From Flavobacteriaceae bacterium (GTDB lineage Bacteria; Bacteroidota; Bacteroidia; Flavobacteriales; Flavobacteriaceae): a stretch of DNA of 64,000 nt. The translations under genes were made by a program, and so were the position numbers. The stretch covers positions 62,001 through 126,000 of the forward strand of contig JABGUL010000007.1 of NCBI GenBank assembly GCA_018646605.1, given 5' to 3'. Shown here one piece after another: positions 35,075 through 43,374 of the stretch. The notes under the pieces were generated by a model. The model did not search any database. It was not told where the DNA came from and worked only from the letters and a program-made list of their open reading frames with translations. Each line of letters begins with the position of its first letter. Positions within the stretch are counted from its first letter, which is position 1.

Positions 35075-35799
35075 AACGCCTTCAACTCCTTAGTAATCCC
35101 AAGAATATTTTGTTCAAGATATAGGGCCATAAAATTTGAACTTAAATGAAGGCTTCCTTCAACTTCAGTGGTTGATAAAATTGATTTTAAATCTAACTCC
35201 AAATAAGCTTTTAGCATGGGTAATGCGATGGGCGAATAGCTGAAATGCCAGGGTTCATAGTAGAAGCCTTTACGACTTTTATCCTTTGTGTAAGGCATTA
35301 TAAATCCATAGTTAGCAGCATTTTTTTCCATCCATTTTCTCATTTTCACGTAGGGTCCCATTCCGTGAAACTTTTCTGTTAATAAGACGTCACCAACTTT
35401 AACTTTTGATCCGTCGATTAAGTCTACATCAGTACCCCAATGGTGTCTTGACGTTCCTGGAAGGGTAGAGTACTCAATGATTTTATTGATATTTTCATTA
35501 GGTTTTAATCCTTCTTTTTGATTGCTTTTGTACTTTCTGTTCCAAATACTTTTTTGACGCTCAAAGGATCTGTATCCTGACACAATCTCTAAAACGATCC
35601 CCTCTTTTTCTGCAGAATGTTGCATTTCTTTGAAGGCAACACCAACAGGCTTTAAGAGTGGAATGTCTATACTGTAAAGTTCAGGGTTACCTTTTCCCAG
35701 AAGGATAGGGGTTGGATATCCAAGATTTTTCCATGAATCTGGCCAAATTGACACACCAATAATACTGAGGCTTGTAGAAAGGAAAGTTTTACGATTCAT
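35071..35799 (-). CDS. M15 family D-alanyl-D-alanine carboxypeptidase, VanY type
   Basis: The 242-residue protein has the zinc peptidase motif SRHHWGTDVDL and the C-terminal EPWHFSY histidine of the VanY/DacB group, which trims the terminal D-Ala from peptidoglycan stem peptides. An N-terminal hydrophobic segment follows two basic residues (MNRKTFLSTSLSIIGVSI), so it is probably exported. I chose the ATG at 35797-35799; the longer open frame would overlap the upstream acetyltransferase gene and spoil the signal. The first codons overlap the stop of that gene by 11 bp. Confidence 0.85.
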   Translation of the reverse strand: MNRKTFLSTSLSIIGVSIWPDSWKNLGYPTPILLGKGNPELYSIDIPLLKPVGVAFKEMQHSAEKEGIVLEIVSGYRSFERQKSIWNRKYKSNQKEGLKPNENINKIIEYSTLPGTSRHHWGTDVDLIDGSKVKVGDVLLTEKFHGMGPYVKMRKWMEKNAANYGFIMPYTKDKSRKGFYYEPWHFSYSPIALPMLKAYLELDLKSILSTTEVEGSLHLSSNFMALYLEQNILGITKELKAF

Positions 35800-36244
35800 A
35801 GGACATAATTTTAAAAAAACGTTGATGGATTCCAATGGGTTTAATATCAAAAGTCATGCCTATAGGTTTAAAATCATTTGCCGTGTATAGAGTGTTTGCA
35901 GCAATGCGAGCATTTAACCATATGTGATGTGGCTTGTACTTTTTACTCAGGGTTGAGAAAGCTTCTTTGATAAGTAGCGTTGCAATTCCCTTTCTTTGAA
36001 AATCTGGATGAACTGCTATAGCTCTAAATTGAATTCCATTAAAGTTTTCATATTCAGGACATGAAGTTGGCATTGCACTGAGTACTCCAACAAGCTTATT
36101 GTCTTTAAAAGCACCCAAATGCAAACTTTTTTCGTCATCATCTAATTCTAGATTGCATGAACTAAGGGGTTGCCCTTCTCTTAATAAAGGATGTCTTAAT
36201 TCGTAGGTTTGATTCGCCTCTATTTTTTTAATTTTCACCTTCAT
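35789..36244 (-). CDS. GNAT family N-acetyltransferase
   Basis: The 151-residue protein has the acetyl-CoA binding motif of the GNAT superfamily, VHPDFQRKGIATLLIKEA. FRAIAVHP precedes it and a C-terminal substrate region containing NDFKPIGMTFD follows. The acceptor is unknown. It is the first gene of a pair with the peptidase at 35071-35799, overlapping by 11 bp. A 16-bp palindrome abuts its start codon. Confidence 0.8.
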   Translation of the reverse strand: MKVKIKKIEANQTYELRHPLLREGQPLSSCNLELDDDEKSLHLGAFKDNKLVGVLSAMPTSCPEYENFNGIQFRAIAVHPDFQRKGIATLLIKEAFSTLSKKYKPHHIWLNARIAANTLYTANDFKPIGMTFDIKPIGIHQRFFKIMSYES

Positions 36245-36260
36245 TGTTAAAAAATTAACA
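36245..36260. promoter_or_regulatory. 16-bp palindrome in the divergent gap
   Basis: TGTTAA and TTAACA arms flank a 4-bp AAAA centre immediately next to the GNAT start codon and 43 bp from the start of the divergent gene at 36304. It could be an operator. It is AT-only apart from the outer G and C, so chance occurrence is possible. Confidence 0.25.
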
Positions 36261-36303
36261 CCTTTATAGGAATACTATTTCTTAGGAAAACTATCTTTAT
36301 GGG

Positions 36304-37035
36304 ATGAAAAATACTGTTTTTTTATGTCTTTCGCTTTTTTTGACCAGTTTTGTTTTTGGACAAGTACGAAATCCAATAAAGGGTAAGCTCTTGTATAAGA
36401 ACACTAATGTTGTTGCTGCAAACGTTGTCAATAATACTGATCAAACGAACACCATCACCGATCAAGATGGGGAATTTGAGATTGATGTTGCGGTTGGCGA
36501 TGAGGTTATTTTTTCTTCTCTTGAGTTCCGGATCAGAAGTGTAATAATTACAGAGGAGATCATCAAAAAAAACCGTTTAGTGGTTACCGTAAATGAAAAT
36601 ATAAACGAGTTAAAAGAAGTGGTGGTAACCTCGGAGGATATAGAGAAGTTTTTGGATTTGAAAGAGGATGAGTTTAAAGGGTTTGATTATGAAAGAGATA
36701 AATCTTCAAGAATAAATAACAGACTCACAGATGACCGATTAGTGACCAACGGAATTGATTTTGTTAATATTGCAAGGTTAATAGGGAAAGCGTTTTCGGG
36801 TAAAACCAATGAAGAACAAATGAAGATGAAGCCGAGTGAAATTCTACCTTATGTTTTTGATTCAGTTTTTTTCGAGGAAGATTTAAACTTGAAGACAGAT
36901 CAAGTAGTTGGATATTTAGAATATATTGATTCGCAAATGAAATCAAGCGAGTTACTTAAGCAATCTAAACAGTTTGAACTCATAGATTATTTAATCAATA
37001 AAAGTAGAGATTACAAAGAGGTTCTCTCTCGATAA
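36304..37035 (+). CDS. exported protein with a carboxypeptidase-regulatory-like domain
   Basis: The 243-residue protein has a signal peptide (LCLSLFLTSFVFGQ) and then a domain of the carboxypeptidase-regulatory-like beta-sandwich type (KGKLLYKNTNVVAANVVN, TITDQDGEFEIDVAVGDEVIFSS). This domain is common at the N-terminus of TonB-dependent receptors, but here it stands alone with a charged C-terminal half (residues about 110-243) that I do not recognise. It is a probable periplasmic or outer membrane accessory protein. A TATCTTTA box lies directly before the ATG. Confidence 0.72.
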   Translation: MKNTVFLCLSLFLTSFVFGQVRNPIKGKLLYKNTNVVAANVVNNTDQTNTITDQDGEFEIDVAVGDEVIFSSLEFRIRSVIITEEIIKKNRLVVTVNENINELKEVVVTSEDIEKFLDLKEDEFKGFDYERDKSSRINNRLTDDRLVTNGIDFVNIARLIGKAFSGKTNEEQMKMKPSEILPYVFDSVFFEEDLNLKTDQVVGYLEYIDSQMKSSELLKQSKQFELIDYLINKSRDYKEVLSR

Positions 37036-37044
37036 ACCCACAAA

Positions 37045-37551
37045 ATGCAACTTGTCCTCATAATATTAAATTTTGTTTTAGTCTCTCCAATTTCATCAGA
37101 ATTTGCTACGCATAAATTTTATGTAAGTACTACAGAGGTTAAGTATAAAAAGGAAAATAATACACTCCAAATCACTTCTCAATTTTTTATTGATGATCTA
37201 GAACAGCTTTTGCAAAAGAGTGAAGGTTCACTTCGGTTAGATCCTGATTCGAACATTAAATTAATTGATAGTTTACTAGAAAGAGAGTTAAAAAAAAGCT
37301 TAAAATTTTCCATAAATAATGAACTTAAAAATTACACGTATTTAGGAAGGGAATATAAAAACGATATTTTGCTTTGTTATTTAGAACTTCAACTTCAAGA
37401 AACTCCTGAAATACTGTATGTTAAAAACACCTTCTTTTTTGATATCTTTGATGAACAACAGAATATAATTCATTTTAAATCGGAGAAAATAAGAAAGAGT
37501 TTTTTGCTTCATTCTGAAAAGAATACAGCGACAATCAAATTGAATAACTAG
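37045..37551 (+). CDS. DUF6702 family exported protein
   Basis: The 168-residue protein resembles the DUF6702 family of Bacteroidota, with its typical stretch THKFYVSTTEVKYKKENNTL and ITSQFFIDDLEQLL. A hydrophobic N-terminus (LVLIILNFVLVSPISS) acts as signal or anchor. These proteins often accompany an M1 aminopeptidase, as here, where the peptidase gene follows after 40 bp. Function is not known. Confidence 0.75.
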   Translation: MQLVLIILNFVLVSPISSEFATHKFYVSTTEVKYKKENNTLQITSQFFIDDLEQLLQKSEGSLRLDPDSNIKLIDSLLERELKKSLKFSINNELKNYTYLGREYKNDILLCYLELQLQETPEILYVKNTFFFDIFDEQQNIIHFKSEKIRKSFLLHSEKNTATIKLNN

Positions 37552-37591
37552 AATATCACTCAAGTCTAAATTATAAATTAAAACTTACCAA

Positions 37592-39880
37592 ATGAAAAAA
37601 TTTAAAACAACCTCTTTAGGGTATTTTGTAACAGTTTTTGTTTTTACAATTACTGCTTCAGCTCAGGTCCAACAAGGACATACCAATAATAGTAAATTTA
37701 AGCAATTGTATGATCAATTTGCTGATCCCAATCGATATCATAATGCCTCTGGAGCTCCAGGTGTAGATTATTACCAGCAGAAAGTAGATTATGTTATGGA
37801 TGTTGAGATAGATGATGCTAAGTCTAAGTTTTATGGTGAGGAAACCATTACCTACACTAATAATTCCCCTGACCAACTCCCTTATTTATGGTTACAATTG
37901 GATCAAAATATCCGTAAAAAAGATGCTCCTGCATTGGAAAAAAATGGTGCTGGGAATTCAGCTACAGTTCGTCCTAGTAGTTTTGTGAGCGACTTTATAA
38001 ACGATCCTTTTGATGGAGGATTCAATATTGATTGGGTAAAGGACGCAAATGGAAAAGCTTTAAAATATAAAATAAATCAAACCATGATGCGGGTTGATTT
38101 GCCTCAGGCAATTGCTCCAGGTGCTTCTTATGTTTTTAAAATAAAATGGTGGTACAACATTAATGATCACGTTGAGAAAAGAGGTCGTTCCGGGTTTGAG
38201 TTTTTTCCAGAAGATGGAAATAAAGCTTATGTAATAGCTCAATTCTTCCCAAGACTATGTGTGTATAATGATGTTGAAGGTTGGCAAAATTATCAGTTTT
38301 GGGGAAATGGAGAGTTTGCTTTAGAATTTGGTGATTATCAAGTAAACATTACAGTTCCTTCTGATCATATATTAGAAGCTACAGGAAGTCTTCAGAATCC
38401 CAAAGAAGTATTGACAAGAGAGGAATACAGACGATTTCAAGATTCAGCGGATAGTTTTGACAAGCCTGTAATAATAGTTACGCAAGCGGAAGCTATTGCC
38501 AAAGAATCTCAATTCTCTACAAAAAAGAGTACTTGGAAATTTGAGGCAATTAATGTGCGAGATTTTGGTTTTGCGACTTCAAGAAAATTTATATGGGAAC
38601 GTCAAGCCGTTCAAGTAGGTTCCAAAAAGGTGATGGCGGTTTCGCTGTATCCTAAAGAAGGTAACCCTCTCTGGGAAGAATATTCAACAAAGGCAGTGCT
38701 TCAAACTTTAAAGTCGTATTCAAAATATACTTTTGATTACCCTTACCCTAAAGCAGTTTCTGTACATGCTAAAAACCAGGGGATGGAATACCCAATGATT
38801 TGTTGGAATTACGGCCGTCCTGCTAAGGATGGAACCTATTCTGATCGTACTAAATTCGGCATGATAAGTGTTATTATCCATGAGGTTGGGCACAATTATT
38901 TTCCTATGATTGTTAATTCAGATGAGCGTCAATGGGGATGGATGGATGAAGGATTAGATACCTTTATGCAATATCTTGCTGAACAAGATTTTGGTGAAAC
39001 CTATCCGCAGTCTATAGGAGCATTAGAAAAATATCCCTCACGAAGAGGGGACCCTCAAAAAATTGTTCCCTACATGGCAGGAGATCAGAATTTCATTTCT
39101 CCAATTATGTCAAATCCTGAAAACGTTTTTCAGCTTGGGCCAAATGCATATGCAAAACCGGCAACTGCTTTGAATATACTTCGTGAAACCGTTATGGGCA
39201 GAGAAACATTTGATCATGCTTTTAAAACGTATTCTCAAAGGTGGATGTTTAAACACCCTACACCAGAAGATTTTTTTAGAAGTATGGAAGACGCTTCGGC
39301 TGTCGATCTGGATTGGTTTTGGAGAGGTTGGTTTTATTCCACAGATGTGGTTGACATAGGAGTTAAAAATGTAAAGAGATATTATTTTTCTGACGAACCC
39401 GATTTAGAGGCCAAAGCGCGTTTAGAATCCTATGGCTATGATTTAGAAAATTTACCCGGTTTGGTTTTTAAAATTGACGAGGACAGTGAAAACTTTGATC
39501 CCGAAATGGCAAAACAGAATGCTATAGATGGGTCTAAAATCTTAAAAGACTACATGACAGCGGAAGGTATTGATGCTGGTGTAGTTCCGCCAAAATATTT
39601 TTATGAGGTTGAGTTTGAAAAGCCTGGTGGATTGGTAATGCCTTTAATTGTAGAATACAGCTATGCAGATGGTTCTTCAGAACGAGTTACTTATCCAGTT
39701 CAATTATGGAGAAAGAACGATGCAAGTGTAAAGAAAATTATTGCATCTGATAAAGAGTTAATTGGAGTTACTGTAGATCCCGATCTAGAAACTGCTGATG
39801 TCAACTCAGAAAACAACAGTTGGCCTAAAAAGGAAAGTCCATCAGACTTCGAAAAATTCAAAGAAAAGATTAAAGGATAA
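37592..39880 (+). CDS. M1 family metallopeptidase, exported
   Basis: The 762-residue zinc aminopeptidase-like protein has a signal peptide (FVTVFVFTITASAQ). The zinc site is H430-E431-x-x-H434 with the distal ligand E453 (HEVGHN, then 18 residues, then E). The GMEYPM block is the exopeptidase GxMEN-type segment. It probably digests peptides in the periplasm or at the cell surface. The downstream stretch to residue 762 has no recognised domain. A perfect hairpin terminator follows at 39887. Confidence 0.9.
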   Translation: MKKFKTTSLGYFVTVFVFTITASAQVQQGHTNNSKFKQLYDQFADPNRYHNASGAPGVDYYQQKVDYVMDVEIDDAKSKFYGEETITYTNNSPDQLPYLWLQLDQNIRKKDAPALEKNGAGNSATVRPSSFVSDFINDPFDGGFNIDWVKDANGKALKYKINQTMMRVDLPQAIAPGASYVFKIKWWYNINDHVEKRGRSGFEFFPEDGNKAYVIAQFFPRLCVYNDVEGWQNYQFWGNGEFALEFGDYQVNITVPSDHILEATGSLQNPKEVLTREEYRRFQDSADSFDKPVIIVTQAEAIAKESQFSTKKSTWKFEAINVRDFGFATSRKFIWERQAVQVGSKKVMAVSLYPKEGNPLWEEYSTKAVLQTLKSYSKYTFDYPYPKAVSVHAKNQGMEYPMICWNYGRPAKDGTYSDRTKFGMISVIIHEVGHNYFPMIVNSDERQWGWMDEGLDTFMQYLAEQDFGETYPQSIGALEKYPSRRGDPQKIVPYMAGDQNFISPIMSNPENVFQLGPNAYAKPATALNILRETVMGRETFDHAFKTYSQRWMFKHPTPEDFFRSMEDASAVDLDWFWRGWFYSTDVVDIGVKNVKRYYFSDEPDLEAKARLESYGYDLENLPGLVFKIDEDSENFDPEMAKQNAIDGSKILKDYMTAEGIDAGVVPPKYFYEVEFEKPGGLVMPLIVEYSYADGSSERVTYPVQLWRKNDASVKKIIASDKELIGVTVDPDLETADVNSENNSWPKKESPSDFEKFKEKIKG

Positions 39881-39886
39881 TTTATT

Positions 39887-39929
39887 AAAATAACTACTGA
39901 ATCTAATAAATATTCAGTAGTTATTTTTT
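39887..39929 (+). terminator. Rho-independent terminator after the M1 peptidase gene
   Basis: A perfect 16-bp stem (39887-39902 with 39912-39927) with a 9-nt loop is followed by a T tract. The inverted T/A tracts at both ends make it potentially bidirectional. Confidence 0.88.
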
Positions 39930-39938
39930 AGAATCCTC

Positions 39939-39946
39939 TATATTTG
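39939..39946 (+). promoter_or_regulatory. -7 promoter element of the TatA-like gene
   Basis: TATATTTG is an exact TAnnTTTG match 15 bp before the ATG at 39962, starting just after the terminator T tract. Confidence 0.4.
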
Positions 39947-39961
39947 TTTAAAAGATTGCAA

Positions 39962-40240
39962 ATGTTTTTATTTATCAGCGGGGCTGAAATTGTCTTCGTT
40001 TTTTTTATCGTCTTACTTGTTTTTGGAGCAGATAAAATACCATCTATTGCTAGAACTTTAGCAAAAGGGATGACCCAAGTGCGTCAAGCTACCAATGACA
40101 TAAAAAGTGAAATCCAAAAAACAGTAGATGTTGACGTTGAAAATCCGACGAAGTCAATTACCAAGAATATTAAAGACGAAGTTGATAAGGTAAAAAGTGA
40201 TTTCAATGATTTGGAAGACTCCATCCGCAGAGATCTCTAG
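39962..40240 (+). CDS. twin-arginine translocase TatA/E-type protein
   Basis: The 92-residue protein has one N-terminal hydrophobic helix (FISGAEIVFVFFIVLLVFGADKIP) followed by an amphipathic helix and a charged tail. This is the TatA/TatB layout of the Sec-independent protein export pathway. The FGxxxxP motif is present. I start at the ATG at 39962; the frame begins at a TTG a few codons earlier. No tatC is nearby. It could be TatA, TatB-like or a Bacteroidota single-type TatA. Its stop interlocks with the convergent methyltransferase gene in a 4-bp CTAG. Confidence 0.85.
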   Translation: MFLFISGAEIVFVFFIVLLVFGADKIPSIARTLAKGMTQVRQATNDIKSEIQKTVDVDVENPTKSITKNIKDEVDKVKSDFNDLEDSIRRDL

Positions 40241-40896
40241 CATACCCAGCTTAAAGTTAGCCCATCTCTAAAAGGAAGTAAAACTGTTTTTACCCTAGAA
40301 TCATTTTTTAATTTTTCATTGTAATGTTGTAATGCAATTGTACTTTCATCTTTAGGATCGGCTTTTTTTATCACTTTTCCACTCCATAATACATTATCAG
40401 AAATAATTAATCCACCCTTTTTCATTTTTGGCAGAAGCATCTCAAAATAAATGGTGTAATTTACTTTATCAGCATCGATAAAAGCGAGATCAAAAGGGCC
40501 AGAAAGTTCAGGCAATACCTCTACTGCAGCGCCTAAATATCTTTTAATTTGACATTTAAAAGCACTTTTATTAAAAAAGTGTTGTTGAATGGGAACTAGT
40601 TCTTCATTACTATCTATGGTATGTATAATACCCTTTTCTTGCAGTCCCTCTGCTAGACAGAGTGTAGCGTATCCGGTATAAGTTCCTATTTCAATAATGG
40701 ACACAGGATTAATTAGGTGAGAAATTAAACTCAATAATCGGCCTTGTAATGGCCCGCTTAACATGCGGGGTTGAAGTATTTTTTGATGCGTTTCGCGCTC
40801 AAGTTCAATAAGAATTTCAGGGATTGGCTCGCTATGATTAGATGCATAGTTGATCCATTGCTCACTCAATGCTTCTGTAAATTTTGGATTATTCAT
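40237..40896 (-). CDS. class I SAM-dependent O-methyltransferase
   Basis: The 219-residue protein belongs to the family of caffeoyl-CoA/catechol-type O-methyltransferases. The SAM motif is IEIGTYTGYATLCLAEGL, and the metal-binding residues are in DLAFIDADKVNY and ISDNVLW. The substrate is unknown; bacterial members act on various phenolic or RNA substrates. I start at the ATG at 40896, since the longer frame overlaps the flavin reductase gene with unrelated sequence. It overlaps the end of that gene by 8 bp. Confidence 0.88.
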   Translation of the reverse strand: MNNPKFTEALSEQWINYASNHSEPIPEILIELERETHQKILQPRMLSGPLQGRLLSLISHLINPVSIIEIGTYTGYATLCLAEGLQEKGIIHTIDSNEELVPIQQHFFNKSAFKCQIKRYLGAAVEVLPELSGPFDLAFIDADKVNYTIYFEMLLPKMKKGGLIISDNVLWSGKVIKKADPKDESTIALQHYNEKLKNDSRVKTVLLPFRDGLTLSWVC

Positions 40897-41509
40897 CTTT
40901 TGGTCGAGCATAAGGAAACCGTTCTTGGAGTTTTGGAATTGCATAACCGTCCAAGCCATTTATTGTTACGATACCTCCCAAGTCTAATTGAATCCAACCG
41001 TCTTCAAGTAAGATTGAATCTTTGACATAAAGGTCTTCTATACTCCCTACAATTAAAAGAGTATCATTTTCTTTAATATGGTATTCATTCAAATATTTAC
41101 AGGCCATTTGGATTGGTGAATCTTTCACAAATGGAGCTAAAAAATTCTTTTTCCTCTCCACTTTAAGTTGGGTTTTGTCAAATTCAGAGATGGACTCAGG
41201 ATAACTTGCAGAGGTATGGTGAGCATCTTCTATCTGACTTTCGTGAATCGCGTTTAAAGTGAAAACGCCGGTTGCTTTCATGTTTGCATAAGTATGTCTA
41301 GGTACAGTAGTTGGACGCAGGATCATCCCTATAAGGGCTGGATTACTTCCCAGATGTACAATAGAACTAAAAACTGCTAAATTTTCATTTCCCTCTGAAG
41401 AAACACTTCCCACTAATTGTGCAGATTTATAGCCTGTTGCGCTATTGATTAGATTAAGTCTGTAAATTTTGGATAGAGTATCTATATCTTTTTGGCTAAA
41501 ATGCTTCAT
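40889..41509 (-). CDS. flavin reductase family protein
   Basis: The 206-residue protein is an FMN-binding split-barrel member of the flavin reductase-like family. It reduces flavin with NAD(P)H or holds FMN for another enzyme. Landmarks are NLAVFSSIVHLGSNPALIG, PRHTYANMKATGVFTLN and HESQIEDAHHTSASYP. The partner enzyme is not evident. It overlaps the O-methyltransferase gene by 8 bp. Confidence 0.83.
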   Translation of the reverse strand: MKHFSQKDIDTLSKIYRLNLINSATGYKSAQLVGSVSSEGNENLAVFSSIVHLGSNPALIGMILRPTTVPRHTYANMKATGVFTLNAIHESQIEDAHHTSASYPESISEFDKTQLKVERKKNFLAPFVKDSPIQMACKYLNEYHIKENDTLLIVGSIEDLYVKDSILLEDGWIQLDLGGIVTINGLDGYAIPKLQERFPYARPKDE

Positions 41510-41548
41510 ATTTTTTTTGCAAAGATAGGGAAGACCAAACGCTCTTTT

Positions 41549-41752
41549 TTATTCATTTTTATTATCAAATCGAAGTATAGCGAAAATTATACCCATTACA
41601 ACCAAAACTAGAGATCCAATAAACAGATAATGATCTGGAATTTGATTAGAGGCTAAAAAACCCTGTAATATTTTGCCGTCTAGGAAGGCTATAAAGAGGC
41701 CCACAGGAATTAAAAGGAAAATAAACTTGAATTTATTTAGAAACGAATTCAT
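41549..41752 (-). CDS. small two-helix membrane protein
   Basis: The 67-residue protein has two hydrophobic helices (residues 10-24 and 42-61) joined by a short polar loop, with a basic start. I do not recognise a family. It lies between the flavin reductase gene and a divergent DUF2147 gene. Confidence 0.5.
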   Translation of the reverse strand: MNSFLNKFKFIFLLIPVGLFIAFLDGKILQGFLASNQIPDHYLFIGSLVLVVMGIIFAILRFDNKNE

Positions 41753-41826
41753 ATTTAAAAGTTTAATGACACTAAAATAGAAAGAGATTTTTTATTTTTA
41801 GGCAACAATTTTCAATTTATCAAAAT

Positions 41827-42246
41827 ATGTTGCATTTTTTATACCTCATCACCTACGTTTTTCTTAATACAATACAGCCTTCGTCCGTTGAGGGCATATG
41901 GATAACTCAGGATGATGAAACAGGACAAAAAAAATCAGAGGTTTTACTTTATCAAGAAAATGGAAAGCTTTATGGTAAGATTCTTAAATTATTACTTCCC
42001 GGAGATCAAGGTAAATTATGTGGTGAGTGTAAGGGAGAAAATAAAAACAAGCCTATTGAGGGGCTTATTATAGTCAATGATCTTGTCCTCGAGGATGGGA
42101 GTTGGGAGGAAGGTACTATCTTGGATCCTAAGTCTGGTAAAGTGTATGATTGTTATCTTACTTTAGAAGCTGAAGATAAATTAAAAGTAAGAGGATTTTT
42201 AGGGTTTTCAATTTTGGGTCGTACTCAAAATTGGATAAGAAAATAA
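41827..42246 (+). CDS. DUF2147 domain protein, exported
   Basis: The 139-residue protein has a signal peptide (HFLYLITYVFLNTIQPSS) and a DUF2147 domain: GIWITQDDETGQKKSEVLLYQ, CGECKGENKNKP and the C-terminal RGFLGFSILGRTQNWIR. DUF2147 proteins are lipocalin-like and found mostly in Proteobacteria and Bacteroidota; their function is not known. It stands alone and is followed by a hairpin at 42251. Confidence 0.85.
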   Translation: MLHFLYLITYVFLNTIQPSSVEGIWITQDDETGQKKSEVLLYQENGKLYGKILKLLLPGDQGKLCGECKGENKNKPIEGLIIVNDLVLEDGSWEEGTILDPKSGKVYDCYLTLEAEDKLKVRGFLGFSILGRTQNWIRK

Positions 42247-42250
42247 GGAT

Positions 42251-42284
42251 AAAAAAAACTGCTAGGAATTATTCCTAACAGTTT
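42251..42284 (+). terminator. hairpin after the DUF2147 gene
   Basis: A 12-bp stem with one internal mismatch (AAACTG plus TAGGAA on the left, TTCCTA plus CAGTTT on the right) and a 3-nt loop follows the stop at 42246. The longer T tract is on the minus-strand side, so it may be better at stopping antisense transcripts; termination of the plus-strand gene is likely but weaker. Confidence 0.6.
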
Positions 42285-42348
42285 AACCATAAACCAATTC
42301 AAAATTGAAGAATTGATATTGAAAATTAAATTAATATGCATATAGTTA

Positions 42349-42364
42349 TGTAACATAAGTTACA
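42349..42364. promoter_or_regulatory. CRP/FNR-type palindromic site upstream of the DoxX-like pair
   Basis: TGTAAC and GTTACA arms flank 4 bp (16 bp in all), 48 bp before the ATG at 42413. A TAATTTTT box at 42378-42385 could be the -7 element. The symmetry and length match binding sites of CRP/FNR-family regulators, though the TGTAAC half differs from the Escherichia FNR TTGAT half. Confidence 0.5.
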
Positions 42365-42412
42365 AAGTGTAAAAAGATAATTTTTTTGTACATTAACAAA
42401 AGATAATTAAAT

Positions 42413-42757
42413 ATGGATAAAATTGCACTTGCTAGTCAGTTGATTGTTGCCTTCTCGGTTCTCTTCGTTTGGGTTTTTAGGTTTGATAATATTGTCAAAG
42501 AATTTAAACAGTATGGTCTTTCTGATTTAATTCGAAATTCAGTAGGAGCTTCTAAGATATCTCTTTCAGCCTTACTAATTGCTGGTGTTTTTTACCCAGG
42601 TTTGGTAGTTTTTTCTTCTTTATCAATGGCTTTTTTTATGTTTTGTGCGCAATTGGCACATATCAAAGTGAGAAATCCATTGATTAAATTCATCCCTTCT
42701 CTTCTTTTTTTAGTTTTATCCTTGTTTATTGCTGCAGTAAATATGGGTTTACTTTAG
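42413..42757 (+). CDS. DoxX-like membrane protein 1
   Basis: The 114-residue protein has four hydrophobic helices separated by short basic loops, the layout of DoxX/DoxD-like membrane proteins. RFDNIVKEFKQYGLSDLIRNSVGASKIS with the following helices resembles this group. It precedes a second, similar gene by 3 bp and lies behind a CRP/FNR-type palindrome. The function of such proteins is not defined. Confidence 0.65.
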   Translation: MDKIALASQLIVAFSVLFVWVFRFDNIVKEFKQYGLSDLIRNSVGASKISLSALLIAGVFYPGLVVFSSLSMAFFMFCAQLAHIKVRNPLIKFIPSLLFLVLSLFIAAVNMGLL

Positions 42758-42760
42758 CTC

Positions 42761-43111
42761 ATGACCCTAACCATTATATTGAGTTTTTTTTCTGGTATAT
42801 CATTTCTTTTTTATGGTATTAGTTCTTTTCGGTCTAGAAGGATGAAAGCAGAATTTGAACGATGGGGCTTTTTGAATCATCGATTTACCATTGGAACTTT
42901 TCAGATATTAGGGGGTTTAGGTTTGCTTTTAGGGCTTTTGATTCCATACTTACTTTTAATTTCTTCCCTTGCACTGACATTAATGATGCTAGTAGCAATT
43001 TTAGTTCGCATAAGAATTAAAGATGAACTTTTGAAAATAATACCTGCCCTTTTTTATATGATGATAAATGGAATTATTTTTTATCTAGTCATCATGAACG
43101 ATTTTCTGTAA
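42761..43111 (+). CDS. DoxX-like membrane protein 2
   Basis: The 116-residue protein shares the four-helix layout and the motif FERWGFLNHRFTIGTFQILGGLGLLLG with DoxX-like proteins. It is probably a paralogue of the preceding gene (both have a basic loop, then a GxxG helix, then an isoleucine-rich last helix) and is co-transcribed. A heteromeric membrane complex is an inference. Confidence 0.65.
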   Translation: MTLTIILSFFSGISFLFYGISSFRSRRMKAEFERWGFLNHRFTIGTFQILGGLGLLLGLLIPYLLLISSLALTLMMLVAILVRIRIKDELLKIIPALFYMMINGIIFYLVIMNDFL

Positions 43112-43185
43112 AATATATTCAATTTTATAAAAGAATCATAGGCAGATACTCTTCTGTAAGTTTTGGGATTTGTTATATTAGTCAT

Positions 43186-43374
43186 ATGGAGTTATTAGCT
43201 TATGTTTTAGCATTTTTTGGTTTTTTTTTACTCATAAAAGGTATAAAACCAACAATAGTCTGGATAAATAATATTACTAATAAAGATTTAGCAAAGGGAG
43301 TCTTTATTATTGCAATTTTTTTAACAGTTTGTTTTTATTTATTTGCAATTGTAAATTACCTCCTATCTTTTTGA
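43186..43374 (+). CDS. small two-helix membrane protein
   Basis: The 62-residue protein has two hydrophobic stretches (LLAYVLAFFGFFLLIKG and GVFIIAIFLTVCFYLFAIVNYLL). No family is recognised. It is 74 bp after the DoxX pair and could be part of the same transcript, but the coding status is uncertain. Confidence 0.35.
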   Translation: MELLAYVLAFFGFFLLIKGIKPTIVWINNITNKDLAKGVFIIAIFLTVCFYLFAIVNYLLSF

